Of a stretch of 47,201 nt of DNA, positions 35,007-44,947 are shown in pieces. The stretch comes from an uncultured Verrucomicrobiales bacterium. GTDB lineage: Bacteria > Verrucomicrobiota > Verrucomicrobiia > Limisphaerales > JAYPXF01. The DNA lies in NCBI GenBank assembly GCA_937893495.1, contig CALBIE010000591.1, positions 1-47,201 of the forward strand, given 5' to 3'. Made by a program: the position numbers and the translations under genes. A model generated the notes under the pieces. That model saw only the letters and a list, made by a program, of their open reading frames with translations. It did no database searches and was not told the DNA's origin. Positions within the stretch are counted from its first letter, which is position 1. Every line of letters starts with the position of its first letter.

Positions 35007-36131
35007 ATGATCGATTACCTGAAGACCGCCCGATACTGGCTTCCCACTTATCTTCGGCAGCCGGTCGATCCACTTCCCTCCGGGATGAAGGACGTGATGG
35101 TTTGCGTCTGCGATCACTTCGAACCTCTGCACGGCGCGAACAAACCTGAAGCGCGCGCGCGCCTGGTTCGGTGGAAGAAGAAGTTTCCTGAGAATATCGC
35201 TCCTTTCAAAGATGCCGATGGGATTCATCCCCGACACACGCTGTTCTACCCGGTGGAGCAGTACGATTCTGACCTGCTTTGCGAAATTGAGGAACTGGTG
35301 GCTGCGAGCGGCGCCGAGGTTGAGTTGCATCTGCATCACGATAACGAAAACAGTGAACGATTCCGTCGCCATATCGTGGAGGGGATTGAAAACTTTCGAA
35401 AGCACGGCTTTCTCTCTTCTGATCGATCAGGGAAAACCCGTTACGGATTCGTGCATGGCGATTGGGCTTTGGACAACTCGCATCCGCTGGGGATCAATTG
35501 CGGCGTCGATGACGAAATCCGGTTGCTGCGGGAAACGGGTTGTTATGCCGATTTCACGCTTCCTTCCGCGCCGGATGCCGCTCAGACGAGCACTATCAAT
35601 CGCATCTATTACGCCATGGACAGCCTTCGTTCCAAATCACACGACACGGGTGTGGCGGCGCGGGTTATGTCCGATGAACCCGAACCGCGGGCGATTGACA
35701 CGCCCCGATTCGGAGACCTGTTGCTCGTGCAGGGCCCCCTCGGATTGAATTGGGAGTGTCGCAAGTTCGGGTTTCTTCCGCGCGTTGATAATGCGGACCT
35801 GACGAAAGTGAATCCGCCGACTGAGTCTCGGTTGCGGCTCTGGTTGCGATTGCACATTCACGTCGTGGGGCGTCCGGAGTGGACATTCATCAAACTGCAT
35901 TGTCACGGTGCCCCGCCGCCCAACTCGGAGGTTTTTCTGGGCGACCCTTATCGTCAATTTCACGAACACCTGGCCGCGGAATTGACCGGGGCAAAAAACT
36001 GGCGGCTCCATTATGTGACGGCCCGCGAGCTGGTTAACATCGTGCATGCGGCCGAGGATGGTCACTCGGGAAATGCCGGCGAGTTTCGTGATTATCGTTA
36101 CCGGCTGAATAACTCGAAGGGCGAGGCGTGA
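35007..36131 (+). CDS. Unassigned protein of an EPS-locus family, possibly deacetylase/metallohydrolase-like
   Basis: 374-aa ORF with candidate metal-ligand motifs VCDHFEPLHG, ELHLHHDNENSERF, YGFVHGDWALDNSHP, KLHCHG. No family recognised with confidence. Confidence 0.6.
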   Translation: MIDYLKTARYWLPTYLRQPVDPLPSGMKDVMVCVCDHFEPLHGANKPEARARLVRWKKKFPENIAPFKDADGIHPRHTLFYPVEQYDSDLLCEIEELVAASGAEVELHLHHDNENSERFRRHIVEGIENFRKHGFLSSDRSGKTRYGFVHGDWALDNSHPLGINCGVDDEIRLLRETGCYADFTLPSAPDAAQTSTINRIYYAMDSLRSKSHDTGVAARVMSDEPEPRAIDTPRFGDLLLVQGPLGLNWECRKFGFLPRVDNADLTKVNPPTESRLRLWLRLHIHVVGRPEWTFIKLHCHGAPPPNSEVFLGDPYRQFHEHLAAELTGAKNWRLHYVTARELVNIVHAAEDGHSGNAGEFRDYRYRLNNSKGEA

Positions 36132-37294
36132 AAATTCTCTTCGTATCCAATCTGTTTCCCGATTCCGACCATCCGGTCTGGGGACAAATCAACGCGACCT
36201 TGCTCCATCATCTGGCGAAGCGTTGCGAGGTACGGGTGCTGGCGTTGCGTTCAACCTTGCCGATGCTGGGCTTTAAGGTCCGGCGATTAAAGCCGCGAGC
36301 GGAGGATGAATTATTGAAACCCGCCTACGCGCCGGTCTGGTACCTCCCGAAAGTTGGCAGCCGCTTCAATCACCGACTAATTGGAGCCGGCGCATTGCCA
36401 GTCCTTAGACGTCTGCGCAAGGAGTTTAATTACGATGTGATTCTCTGTTCCTGGCTGTACCCGGATGTGTGTGGCCTTGCGCGCGTGTTGCCACGATTGG
36501 GTGTCCCGATGGTGGCTATCTCGCAGGGGACGGACGTCCATGTCTATCTGGATATTCCAGTGCGGCGAAAACTCATTGTGGATACGGTTTCCCGATTGCC
36601 CGGCACGATTACGCGCAGCAAAGATCTGGCGAAACGGCTGGTGGATGCTGGCGTGCCGGAAAGCCGATTGCATCCGATTTACAATGGCGTGGATCAGGAA
36701 GTGTTTCAGCCAGGCGATCGTGCGGCGGCCCGACGGGAATTAAAAATTCCAGCGGATGACAAGGTCATTCTCTATGTTGGCAATTTTCTGCCCATCAAAA
36801 ATCCATTGCTTCTGGTAAGGGCGCTCTCGGAGGTAAAGGCGGATTCGCGAACCGCCAATTGTCGGTTGATCATGATTGGCGCCGGGCCTCTGCTGGAAAC
36901 CGCGAAGGCCGAGGCTGCGGCCATGGAGACGTCAGAACAAATCGATTTTGTTGGCCGCAAATCATCTGGCGAAGTAGCACGCTATATGCAGGCGGCAAAT
37001 GTGCTTTGTATTCCGAGCAACAACGAAGGCGTGCCCAATGTCGCCTTTGAAGCGATGGCGTGCGGATTGCCGATTGTCGGAACGAAGGTGGGCGGCATTC
37101 CAGAGGTGGTATGCGAAGATTTTCTGGGTCGCCTCGTAGGCAAAGGGGATCAGGGTGCGCTGACTGTGGCGTTGAAGGATTTGTTGACCGAACCGGCTGA
37201 TTCCCGGCGGATTACCGACTACGCAAGACAGTTCTCTTGGGAAAAGACCGTTGACGCCTATCTCGAGGTTCTGCAACGGGCGGTATCGAGTTAG
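36128..37294 (+). CDS. Glycosyltransferase family 4
   Basis: GTG start overlapping the previous stop. VILYVGNFLPIKNPLLLVRAL, LIMIGAGPLLETAKAEA, VLCIPSNNEGVPNVAFEAMACGLPIVGTKVGGIPE. Confidence 0.92.
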   Translation: MKILFVSNLFPDSDHPVWGQINATLLHHLAKRCEVRVLALRSTLPMLGFKVRRLKPRAEDELLKPAYAPVWYLPKVGSRFNHRLIGAGALPVLRRLRKEFNYDVILCSWLYPDVCGLARVLPRLGVPMVAISQGTDVHVYLDIPVRRKLIVDTVSRLPGTITRSKDLAKRLVDAGVPESRLHPIYNGVDQEVFQPGDRAAARRELKIPADDKVILYVGNFLPIKNPLLLVRALSEVKADSRTANCRLIMIGAGPLLETAKAEAAAMETSEQIDFVGRKSSGEVARYMQAANVLCIPSNNEGVPNVAFEAMACGLPIVGTKVGGIPEVVCEDFLGRLVGKGDQGALTVALKDLLTEPADSRRITDYARQFSWEKTVDAYLEVLQRAVSS

Positions 37295-37368
37295 AAGTGG
37301 TTTGCGCGGTGTCTGATTTGCCAGCGTCCATTGAGAATCTTGCCTGAAATGATTACAATTTTGTCCAC

Positions 37369-39069
37369 GTGAAAAGAGTTTTACTTGTTCTTCTGTTAAC
37401 GGGATTCAGCTTGTCTACGAGTTGGTATCGCCTTGGTGCTGCCGAGCGTCCGAACATCATCCTCGTGCTCGCGGATGATCAGGGCATTGGTGACGTGGGT
37501 GTGCATGGAAATATGCATTTGCGGACGCCGAATCTCGACAAGTTTGCCCAGTTCGGTACGCGATTCACGCGGTTTTATGTCGAGCCGGTCTGTGCGCCGA
37601 CGCGCGCGGCCATCATGACCGGACGCTACTACTATCGGACGGGGGTCATTCATACGTCGAGGGGGGGCGCAAAGATGCACGGCGACGAATTCACGCTGGC
37701 CGAGATGTTGAAGCGTGGTGGATATCGCACGGGAATCTTCGGCAAATGGCACCTCGGCGATAATTATCCCATGCGACCCCAGGATCAGGGCTTTGACGAA
37801 ACGCTTGTCCATCGCTCGGGCGGAATCGGACAGCCACCGGACAAGCCCAATGGCTACTTCAATCCGATCCTGTGGCACAACGGTCGGCGCATCAAAGCGC
37901 AGGGATATTGCACGGACGTTTTCTTCGATGCGGCGCTGGATTACATCGACCGGATGAAAGGCGAACGATTCTTCGTTTATCTGCCCCTCAATGCACCCCA
38001 CACGCCGTTGGAGATCGGTGACCGATACCTGAAAAACTATCGCGCCATGGGCCTCGATGAGACAACCGCGCGGGTTTACGGCATGGTCGAAAACATTGAC
38101 GACAATTTTGGACATCTGCTCGACAGGCTCGACGAATTGGATTTGCGCCGAAACACCGTGCTCATTTTCATGACGGACAACGGCGCGCAGCAGAATCGGT
38201 TCAATGCCGGTTTTCGAGGCCGCAAATCATGGACGTATGAAGGCGGCGTGCGGGTGCCGTTCTTTGTGCAGTGGCCCGAGCAGATGCGACCGGGCAAAAC
38301 TGTTGATCGTGTAGCCGCGCACATTGACTTGATGCCGACTTTTGCGGAACTGGCTGGAATCGAGTTCGGTCAAGCCCCCGCTTTTGATGGACGCAGTCTG
38401 GTTCCGTTGATGATGGGCAGCAGTTCAAAGTGGTCTGATCGAATGGTTTTTCTGCAATGTCATCGTGGGTTGACGCCAAAGGCATTCCAGAACAGCGCGG
38501 TAGTGACGCAGCGTTACAAGCTGGTTGGTCATCCGGGAACTTTCGGGAAAGAGGACTTGAATCAGGGAGGGGAGCCAGAGCTTGAACTGTACGATCTGGA
38601 AAATGATCCAGGCGAGGCAAAGGATTTGGCGAAGAGCCAACCCCAAGTCACCAGTCACTTGCGGGCGGGTTATGAGCAGTGGTTCGCCAATATGCGCGCG
38701 GCGCGGAATTTTCGGCCCGGGGTTATTCACCTTGGCAACGCGCGGGAGCCGGCGGCGACACTGTGCCGTTATCAGGATTCTACTTTTGTGGACGGCAAAC
38801 CCACCGGTTGGCCGGTGAAAATCGAGAAAGGGGGTCGCTATCGCATTGTGGTCAAACGTAGCGACTCAGATGCATCGGGCCGGTTGTTCGTGAAGTGGCT
38901 TGGCAAAGTGCAGTCGCGTCCCCTGTTGTTCGGCGGCAGTTCCGCAACTGTTCGTCTCGATGCTGGTAGTGGTGAAGTTGACATCTGGCTTCAGGAAGAT
39001 GGCAAGCCGAGATTCGTGATATCCGACAACAGCCCTCTTGGTGACGTGGCGATTCAATTGCTCGACTGA
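37369..39069 (+). CDS. Sulfatase (arylsulfatase-like, Cys-type) with extra C-terminal beta domain
   Basis: RPNIILVLADDQGIGDVGVHGN, CAPTRAAIMTGRYYYRTGV (C-x-P-x-R signature), GIFGKWHLGD; GTG start. Confidence 0.92.
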   Translation: MKRVLLVLLLTGFSLSTSWYRLGAAERPNIILVLADDQGIGDVGVHGNMHLRTPNLDKFAQFGTRFTRFYVEPVCAPTRAAIMTGRYYYRTGVIHTSRGGAKMHGDEFTLAEMLKRGGYRTGIFGKWHLGDNYPMRPQDQGFDETLVHRSGGIGQPPDKPNGYFNPILWHNGRRIKAQGYCTDVFFDAALDYIDRMKGERFFVYLPLNAPHTPLEIGDRYLKNYRAMGLDETTARVYGMVENIDDNFGHLLDRLDELDLRRNTVLIFMTDNGAQQNRFNAGFRGRKSWTYEGGVRVPFFVQWPEQMRPGKTVDRVAAHIDLMPTFAELAGIEFGQAPAFDGRSLVPLMMGSSSKWSDRMVFLQCHRGLTPKAFQNSAVVTQRYKLVGHPGTFGKEDLNQGGEPELELYDLENDPGEAKDLAKSQPQVTSHLRAGYEQWFANMRAARNFRPGVIHLGNAREPAATLCRYQDSTFVDGKPTGWPVKIEKGGRYRIVVKRSDSDASGRLFVKWLGKVQSRPLLFGGSSATVRLDAGSGEVDIWLQEDGKPRFVISDNSPLGDVAIQLLD

Positions 39070-39107
39070 GCGGGGACGACATTCGTGTTTGGGCCGTTAC
39101 CGTATAT

Positions 39108-40268
39108 TTAAAAGTTGAGCATACTGAGCCCTGCACCGATCGCTGCGAACGATAATACCAGGACGAGAATGGGTGGACGTTTCCAGTGGATGAGGGCGAA
39201 GCCGCCGATTGCAATTCCAAAATCGATCCAATCACTAACCGCACTTACGAAAACAGGTTGGTAGAGCGCTGCCGCGAGAAGTCCTACGACGGCCGCATTA
39301 ATACCCGCGGCGGCTCCGGCGATCTTCGGTTGCGTAGCGAATTGTTCCCAGGCTCCCCGCAATCCGAGCAGCAGCAGGAATCCGGGAAGAAAGATTCCGA
39401 TTGTCGCGATCGTTGCGCCGGCCAAAGAGTTGCCCGGCGTCAGTTCCGCGCCAAGATAGGTTGCCAGCGTGAACATGGGTCCAGGAATTCCCTGTGCACC
39501 GGCATATCCGAGGAGAAATCGATCGGGCGTAACGGCATTTCCAAGTTCGCCTTGAAGTAATGGCAACACGACATGGCCGCCGCCAAACACCAGGCTTCCG
39601 GTCTGATAGAACTGGTTGAATGTCTTCAGAGTATCCGAGTGGATTGCCAGAACCGGCAGTCCGATTAATAGAAATGAGAATGCCACAAGAGGCAGTAACG
39701 CAATGCGACCATCGCTTGAAATTGCCGTGGTGTTTGGACGAATCTGCCAGGCACCAATCAGGGCTGCGATTCCCAGTGCCGTGAATTGGGCGGTCATTCC
39801 GGGAAGAATGATTTGTCCGGAAACCGTCGCCGCAAACAACACGATGGGCAGTGCCGATTTGCAGAAGCTGCGGAACATGCCGAGCGTGGCGGTCGCCACC
39901 ACGACTACGGCGAGCAGTTTTAGACCATGAACCGTACCTTGAAAAATGTCGCTCCCGGCAACCGATCCACTCACGACGGCCAGTGCGTACATCAGGACGA
40001 ATGATGGAAGAGTGAATCCGATGAATGCCGCCATACCGCCGAACACGCCCGCCCGGTGACAACCGATGCCGAAGCCGACCTGACTTGATCCGGGTCCGGG
40101 CAGGAATTGACTCAAAGCGATCAGGCGCGCGTAGCCGACGTCATCAAGCCAGTGCAGCTTATCGACGAAGACCGTCCGAAAGTAACCCAGATGCGCAGCC
40201 GGTCCGCCAAAGCTGGTGCAGCCCAACACCAGAAAACGCCAGAATATCTCGGCCACGCTGTGCATCAA
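39108..40268 (-). CDS. chrA: Chromate transporter (CHR family)
   Basis: FWRFLVLGCTSFGGPAAHLGYFRTVFV, SQFLPGPGSSQVGFGIG, SLVFGGGHVVLPLLQGEL, GYAGAQGIPGPMFTLATYLG: the duplicated ChrA architecture. Confidence 0.88.
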   Translation of the reverse strand: MMHSVAEIFWRFLVLGCTSFGGPAAHLGYFRTVFVDKLHWLDDVGYARLIALSQFLPGPGSSQVGFGIGCHRAGVFGGMAAFIGFTLPSFVLMYALAVVSGSVAGSDIFQGTVHGLKLLAVVVVATATLGMFRSFCKSALPIVLFAATVSGQIILPGMTAQFTALGIAALIGAWQIRPNTTAISSDGRIALLPLVAFSFLLIGLPVLAIHSDTLKTFNQFYQTGSLVFGGGHVVLPLLQGELGNAVTPDRFLLGYAGAQGIPGPMFTLATYLGAELTPGNSLAGATIATIGIFLPGFLLLLGLRGAWEQFATQPKIAGAAAGINAAVVGLLAAALYQPVFVSAVSDWIDFGIAIGGFALIHWKRPPILVLVLSFAAIGAGLSMLNF

Positions 40269-40422
40269 TGTCAGGTCGAAGAATAATGACTGTCGCGGAA
40301 GTTGCCACGCTTGATCTCGCGACTCAGAATCAATGGCGGGTTCTTTTTTTCTACCTCGCCGTCTGCATGCCGGGTTGTTCGAGGTAAGCCATCAGTAAAA
40401 AAGTTTTCCCGTATTCTCCGCG

Positions 40423-40857
40423 TTACTCCCGATCGTCCGTGCTCTCAGTCCACAAGTCCGTGCTGTTCCGCAACTTATCGAGTAACCGCGCGTCGGCGGC
40501 GGGGAATTCGTAATCTCCCAACTGTTCCCGGGTAATCCACGCTAAATCCTGGCAGTCGTGTGGTTGTGGTTCGTTACTGATCCACTCGCACTGAAAGAAT
40601 TTCAGGTGAACAGACTTTTCCGGGTAGTCGTGGATAATGGACTCGACGATGTTCCCGACGCGAACTTCAATGCCCAGTTCTTCGTTGAGTTCGCGGACGA
40701 GTGCCTGCTCAAACGACTCGCCCGGCTCGACTTTTCCCCCGGGGAATTCCCACAACCCGCCCAGATGGGCATCGTCGTGGCGTTGGGCGATCAACACTCG
40801 GCCAGCGCGAAAGACGAGACCGGCGGCGACATCAATTGTTTGGTGAACTTCGGGCAT
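40423..40857 (-). CDS. Nudix hydrolase, MutT-like
   Basis: Nudix box in GLWEFPGGKVEPGESFEQALVRELNEELGIEV. Confidence 0.9.
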   Translation of the reverse strand: MPEVHQTIDVAAGLVFRAGRVLIAQRHDDAHLGGLWEFPGGKVEPGESFEQALVRELNEELGIEVRVGNIVESIIHDYPEKSVHLKFFQCEWISNEPQPHDCQDLAWITREQLGDYEFPAADARLLDKLRNSTDLWTESTDDRE

Positions 40858-40916
40858 GGCGGTTCTGAAGTGCGCCGACTTGATTGCACCGCAGTTTACG
40901 AAAATCGGCCGGGCAT

Positions 40917-42221
40917 CTACCGTCCAACACTTTTATAGATGAAGCCGAGTTCCTCCATCCGCTTCGGGTCGAACAGATTCCTGCCGTCGAAGAGGATGGG
41001 ATGCGAAAGGTCCTTGCGCGCTTTTTCAAGGTCGAGTTCCTTGAACTCCGGCCATTCGGTCGCGATGATGATGGCATCGCAGCCTTCACCGATGGCGTTC
41101 ATGTCATCGACGTAGGTTACCTGAGCTCCGGCGGGCAGAAAGTCTTTCGCCTTTTCCATCGCCTTGGGATCGTAAACACGCAACTCCGCGCCCTCCTTGA
41201 CCAGTCGCTGACACAACTCGATGGCGGGTGACATCCGGACGTCGTCGGTGTTCTGCTTGAAGGCCAGGCCCAGCACACCGAGTTTTTTCTCCTTCAATAC
41301 CCAGATTGTTTCTTCAATCTTCTTGATGAAGCGGTCCATCTGCCCGGCATTGATGTGCTGCACTTCTTTGAGCAGGTCAAATTTGTAACCCAGCTGCTCG
41401 GCGATCTTGATGAAGGCACTGAGGTCTTTGGGAAAACAACTGCCACCGAAGCCAAGGCCGGCATTGAGAAAACGTCGGCCAATGCGATCGTCCAATCCGA
41501 TACCGGTCGCGACTTCCTCGACGTTGGCCCCGGAGGCTTCGCAGACAATCGACACCGCGTTGATGTAGGAAATTTTGAGCGCGAGAAACGAATTGGCTGC
41601 GTGCTTGATCAGTTCCGCCGAATTGATATCGGTGATGATGATGGGGGCCTTGAACGGCTCGTAAACTTCGCGCATGGCCCGCACCGGACGTTCCGAGGTG
41701 GTGCCGACGACAACGCGATCCGGGTTCATCAAATCTTCGACGGCAAAACCTTCGCGCAGAAATTCCGGATTGCTGACCACGTCAAAATCGACGTTGCCTT
41801 TGTTGTAGCGCTTAATCGTCTCGGCAACCTTCTCACCCGTCTTGACCGGCACCGTGCTCTTGTCCACGACAATCTTGTACTCCGTCATGGCGTCGGCGAT
41901 TTCCCGCGCGACCTTTTCAATAAAACTGAGATCCACCGACCCGTCGTCCTGCGGAGGGGTAGGAACAGCAATGAAAATAATATCGGAATTTTTGACGCCA
42001 TCGGACGTACTGGCGGTGAATTTCAGGCGACCTTCGCTGACATTCTTTTTGACCATTTCCTCGAGGCCCGGTTCGTAAATCGGGATGCCCCCGGCCTGCA
42101 ACATCTTGACCTTGTCGATGTTGTTATCAACGCAGGTGACCTGATGGCCCACTTCGGCGAAGCAGGTTCCCGTGACCAATCCGACGTAGCCGGTGCCGAT
42201 AATTGTAATTCTAGATGCCAT
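40917..42221 (-). CDS. ugd: UDP-glucose 6-dehydrogenase
   Basis: ITIIGTGYVGLVTGTCFAEVGHQVTCVD, VDKSTVPVKTGE, GFGGSCFPKDLSAFI, GLAFKQNTDDVRMSPA. Confidence 0.95.
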   Translation of the reverse strand: MASRITIIGTGYVGLVTGTCFAEVGHQVTCVDNNIDKVKMLQAGGIPIYEPGLEEMVKKNVSEGRLKFTASTSDGVKNSDIIFIAVPTPPQDDGSVDLSFIEKVAREIADAMTEYKIVVDKSTVPVKTGEKVAETIKRYNKGNVDFDVVSNPEFLREGFAVEDLMNPDRVVVGTTSERPVRAMREVYEPFKAPIIITDINSAELIKHAANSFLALKISYINAVSIVCEASGANVEEVATGIGLDDRIGRRFLNAGLGFGGSCFPKDLSAFIKIAEQLGYKFDLLKEVQHINAGQMDRFIKKIEETIWVLKEKKLGVLGLAFKQNTDDVRMSPAIELCQRLVKEGAELRVYDPKAMEKAKDFLPAGAQVTYVDDMNAIGEGCDAIIIATEWPEFKELDLEKARKDLSHPILFDGRNLFDPKRMEELGFIYKSVGR

Positions 42222-42376
42222 TTGAATCGGGAATGAAAGTGCCTTTCCGATGCGAAAGGATCAAGCCTCGTTCGCGGTTGGTTACGCGAGTAACCGGGGA
42301 GATGCTGATGAGGACGATGAGTGAAGTTCCGGCAAATTCCACCAGAGCCCCCTTCGTGAACGGGGCGTTCATTCCG

Positions 42377-43147
42377 TCACTTACGGGCCGCCGGATTCGT
42401 GTTCGGGCTGGGAGCCGCGTTCGTCAAGTTGATCAAAGGTGTCGGAATGGCAGGCAGCGCAGCCGGGCTGCCGGGCGTGAGTTGGGGATTGCGGCTGAGC
42501 AGTTCTTCGCGGCGCATTGAGGCTTCGGTTCGCCAGATGGTCGGGGGATTGGCACGGATCAATTCGTCGTAATATTTCAATGCCTTGTCCGGTTGCCGCT
42601 TGGATTCATAGAGCAGAGAGACTGCGATCTTCGCCTGGTTCGCTTCGGAAACTCCCGGATGCGACGTGATGATCTGCTCGTAGCCGCTGATGGCCGGATC
42701 GATCTGGTTTTGCGCATCGAGGCAGGCGGCGACGCCGAGCCGGGCGACGGCGGTTTTGTCGCTGGTCGGATACTTCGACATGAATTCCTCAAAACGCGTC
42801 TTGGCTTCCGGGTATTTGTTCTCGGAAAATAACTGCCCGGCCGCCAGCAACATGGCTCGCTCCGCAACGCTGGTGCTTTGGTATTGTTGCGCAATCTTCA
42901 GGTATTCGGTGGCTGCGACTTTGATTTCGGCCCCATCCCCCCTTGGCTGATTCAGGACGAATATCGCGGCATTCGCGTTGGCTTCCTTCCGGGCCTGCAG
43001 GTGGTCCTGAGTATAAACGGCGAAAATAATTACGAGCAAACCAAGGCCCGCAAAGCCGGTCTCCGTCTTATGGGTATCCAACCAACCCAATAAATTCAGC
43101 CAGACGAGTGACTCGTGTTTTTCTTCCGTATTTTCCGGTTCGGCCAT
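42377..43147 (-). CDS. Membrane-anchored tetratricopeptide-like protein (YfgM-like)
   Basis: Start taken as MAEPENTEEKHESLVWLNLLG; one TM (TGFAGLGLLVIIFAVYTQ) then TPR-like helices. Confidence 0.6.
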   Translation of the reverse strand: MAEPENTEEKHESLVWLNLLGWLDTHKTETGFAGLGLLVIIFAVYTQDHLQARKEANANAAIFVLNQPRGDGAEIKVAATEYLKIAQQYQSTSVAERAMLLAAGQLFSENKYPEAKTRFEEFMSKYPTSDKTAVARLGVAACLDAQNQIDPAISGYEQIITSHPGVSEANQAKIAVSLLYESKRQPDKALKYYDELIRANPPTIWRTEASMRREELLSRNPQLTPGSPAALPAIPTPLINLTNAAPSPNTNPAARK

Positions 43148-43710
43148 AAGAGGGGGCAGATCATTAGGTTGGTCGGCGAAAACGCAAGCCCGAAATCGGA
43201 GATTTGCGGGGAATCCCTGCGAATCGGTCGAAGACACTGCTCCGTGCGTAAGCGCCAGCAGTAGATATCCGGCGGCGGTATTGTGCGGCTACGGTCTCTC
43301 CAGTTGTCGCGATGTCGTTCGAATACTGGGGTTGCTGTTCGTTGTGCCGGAGAGCGATCCGGTGAACATGATGGCGATGTTACTCAAATCCTGTAGAATT
43401 TGAATTTGAACGAAGTTGACCCAACTCGAACCCAGATTCGAACTATCGCCGGCGGAAGTGAAACCAATACCGACTGCCTGAGTTCGAAGCAGGTGATCGC
43501 CGTCTGAACGCTTGGTCGTCGCAAGGGATATATCGGTTTTCAGCTCTCGGGTTCCTTGATTATAGAGATATTCCCTTGCGATAGACGGGTTAAACACCGC
43601 CAAAAATGATTGGTCATCAGGATGGGTTTTCAGTTTACTCGACCCTTGCCCGGAACCGGGACAAACTCTGGTTTGGAAGGTTATGTGGCGAAAGTGTCAC
43701 CGCAAATTCG

Positions 43711-44904
43711 ATGAATCAGGAACGCATCTACTATTTTGACAACAACGCCACGACTCGCGTCGCGCCGGAGGTGTTGGAGTCAATGATGCCATTCCTGACC
43801 GAGCATTGGGGCAACGCGTCTTCCGCCTATCGCTTCGGCAATCACGTCGCTCGTGAAATCAAGGTTGCCCGAGCCAAGGTCGCATCCTTGATCAATGCCG
43901 ACCCGAACGAAGTCATCTTTACTGGTTGCGGGACGGAGAGCAACAACGCCGCCTGGCAGAGTGCGCTGCTCACCCAACCGGACAAGCGCCACATTCTCAC
44001 CACGTCGGTGGAGCATTCCGCCAACATGAAGTTTGGTGAAGAGCTGCGTCGGCGGGGTTACGAAGTTACGTTTCTTCCGGTCGAGTCCGACGGCTCGCTG
44101 GACATTCACCTGCTGGAGAAAAGTATTCGACCCGACACTGCCCTGGCGTCAGTCATGTTTGCGAATAATGAGACGGGGGTGTTGTTTCCGATCGACGAAA
44201 TCTCGGCTATCTGCCGTTCGCGCGGGGCGCTCTTTCACACCGATGCCGTGCAGGTCGCCGGCAAGTTGCCGATCGACGTCAGAGATTCGCGCATCGATTA
44301 CCTGTCACTTTCCGCGCACAAGTTGCATGCGCCCAAGGGTATTGGCGTGTTGTTCGTCCGCAAGGGGGCTCCGTTTACTCCGTACCTGGTCGGAGGCGGG
44401 CAGGAAAAGGGGCGTCGCGGTGGAACGGAGAATGTTCCCTACATCGTTGGCTTCGGCCGCGCGGCGGAACTGGCGATTGAATCTCTACCGGTCGAGCGCA
44501 ATGAAGTGCGCAAGTTACGCAATCATCTTGAAGAAACGATTCTGGTGACCATTCCCCGGACCAGTCGCAACGGCGCGCGCGCAAATCGTCTGCCGAATAC
44601 CTGCAACCTCGCGTTCGAGGGGGTCGAGGCGGAAGCCGTTTTGCTCCTGCTGGATCAAGCCGGCATCTGCGCTTCGAGCGGTTCGGCCTGCAAAACGGGA
44701 TCGCTCGAGCCTTCACATGTCCTGACGGCGATGGGATTACCGGCGACACTTTCCCGGGCTTCGATTCGGTTCAGTCTCGGCATTTACAACACTGCGGAAG
44801 AAGTGGAGCACGTGCTTCGCGAACTGCCGCTGATCATCTCTCGCCTCCGCGCTGCCGATCAACCTGTCGCCGCCGATCGGGAAGCAGCGGGCGTGACCGC
44901 CTAG
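43711..44904 (+). CDS. Cysteine desulfurase (NifS/IscS family)
   Basis: IYYFDNNATTRVAPEVLESM, FTGCGTESNNAAW, HTDAVQVAGKLPIDV, LSLSAHKLHAPKGIGVLFVRKG, CASSGSACKTGSLEPSHVL. Start taken as MNQERIYYF (ORF track starts at 43606). Confidence 0.94.
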   Translation: MNQERIYYFDNNATTRVAPEVLESMMPFLTEHWGNASSAYRFGNHVAREIKVARAKVASLINADPNEVIFTGCGTESNNAAWQSALLTQPDKRHILTTSVEHSANMKFGEELRRRGYEVTFLPVESDGSLDIHLLEKSIRPDTALASVMFANNETGVLFPIDEISAICRSRGALFHTDAVQVAGKLPIDVRDSRIDYLSLSAHKLHAPKGIGVLFVRKGAPFTPYLVGGGQEKGRRGGTENVPYIVGFGRAAELAIESLPVERNEVRKLRNHLEETILVTIPRTSRNGARANRLPNTCNLAFEGVEAEAVLLLLDQAGICASSGSACKTGSLEPSHVLTAMGLPATLSRASIRFSLGIYNTAEEVEHVLRELPLIISRLRAADQPVAADREAAGVTA

Positions 44905-44947
44905 CGCTTGTCTTCCGAGCATCCCGTGCCATCCTGAGGCCCTCGCC

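Noticed and set aside
33960-35405. 481-aa minus-strand ORF
   Set aside because: Antisense to the well-supported NodB deacetylase and the 374-aa protein. Its composition is that of a shadow frame in high-GC DNA, with no motif.
41355-42236. 293-aa plus-strand ORF
   Set aside because: Antisense to ugd, which has unmistakable motifs.
43289-43603. 104-aa minus-strand ORF between the TPR protein and the cysteine desulfurase
   Set aside because: Open frame but no recognisable motif or clear start context. I could not support it as coding.
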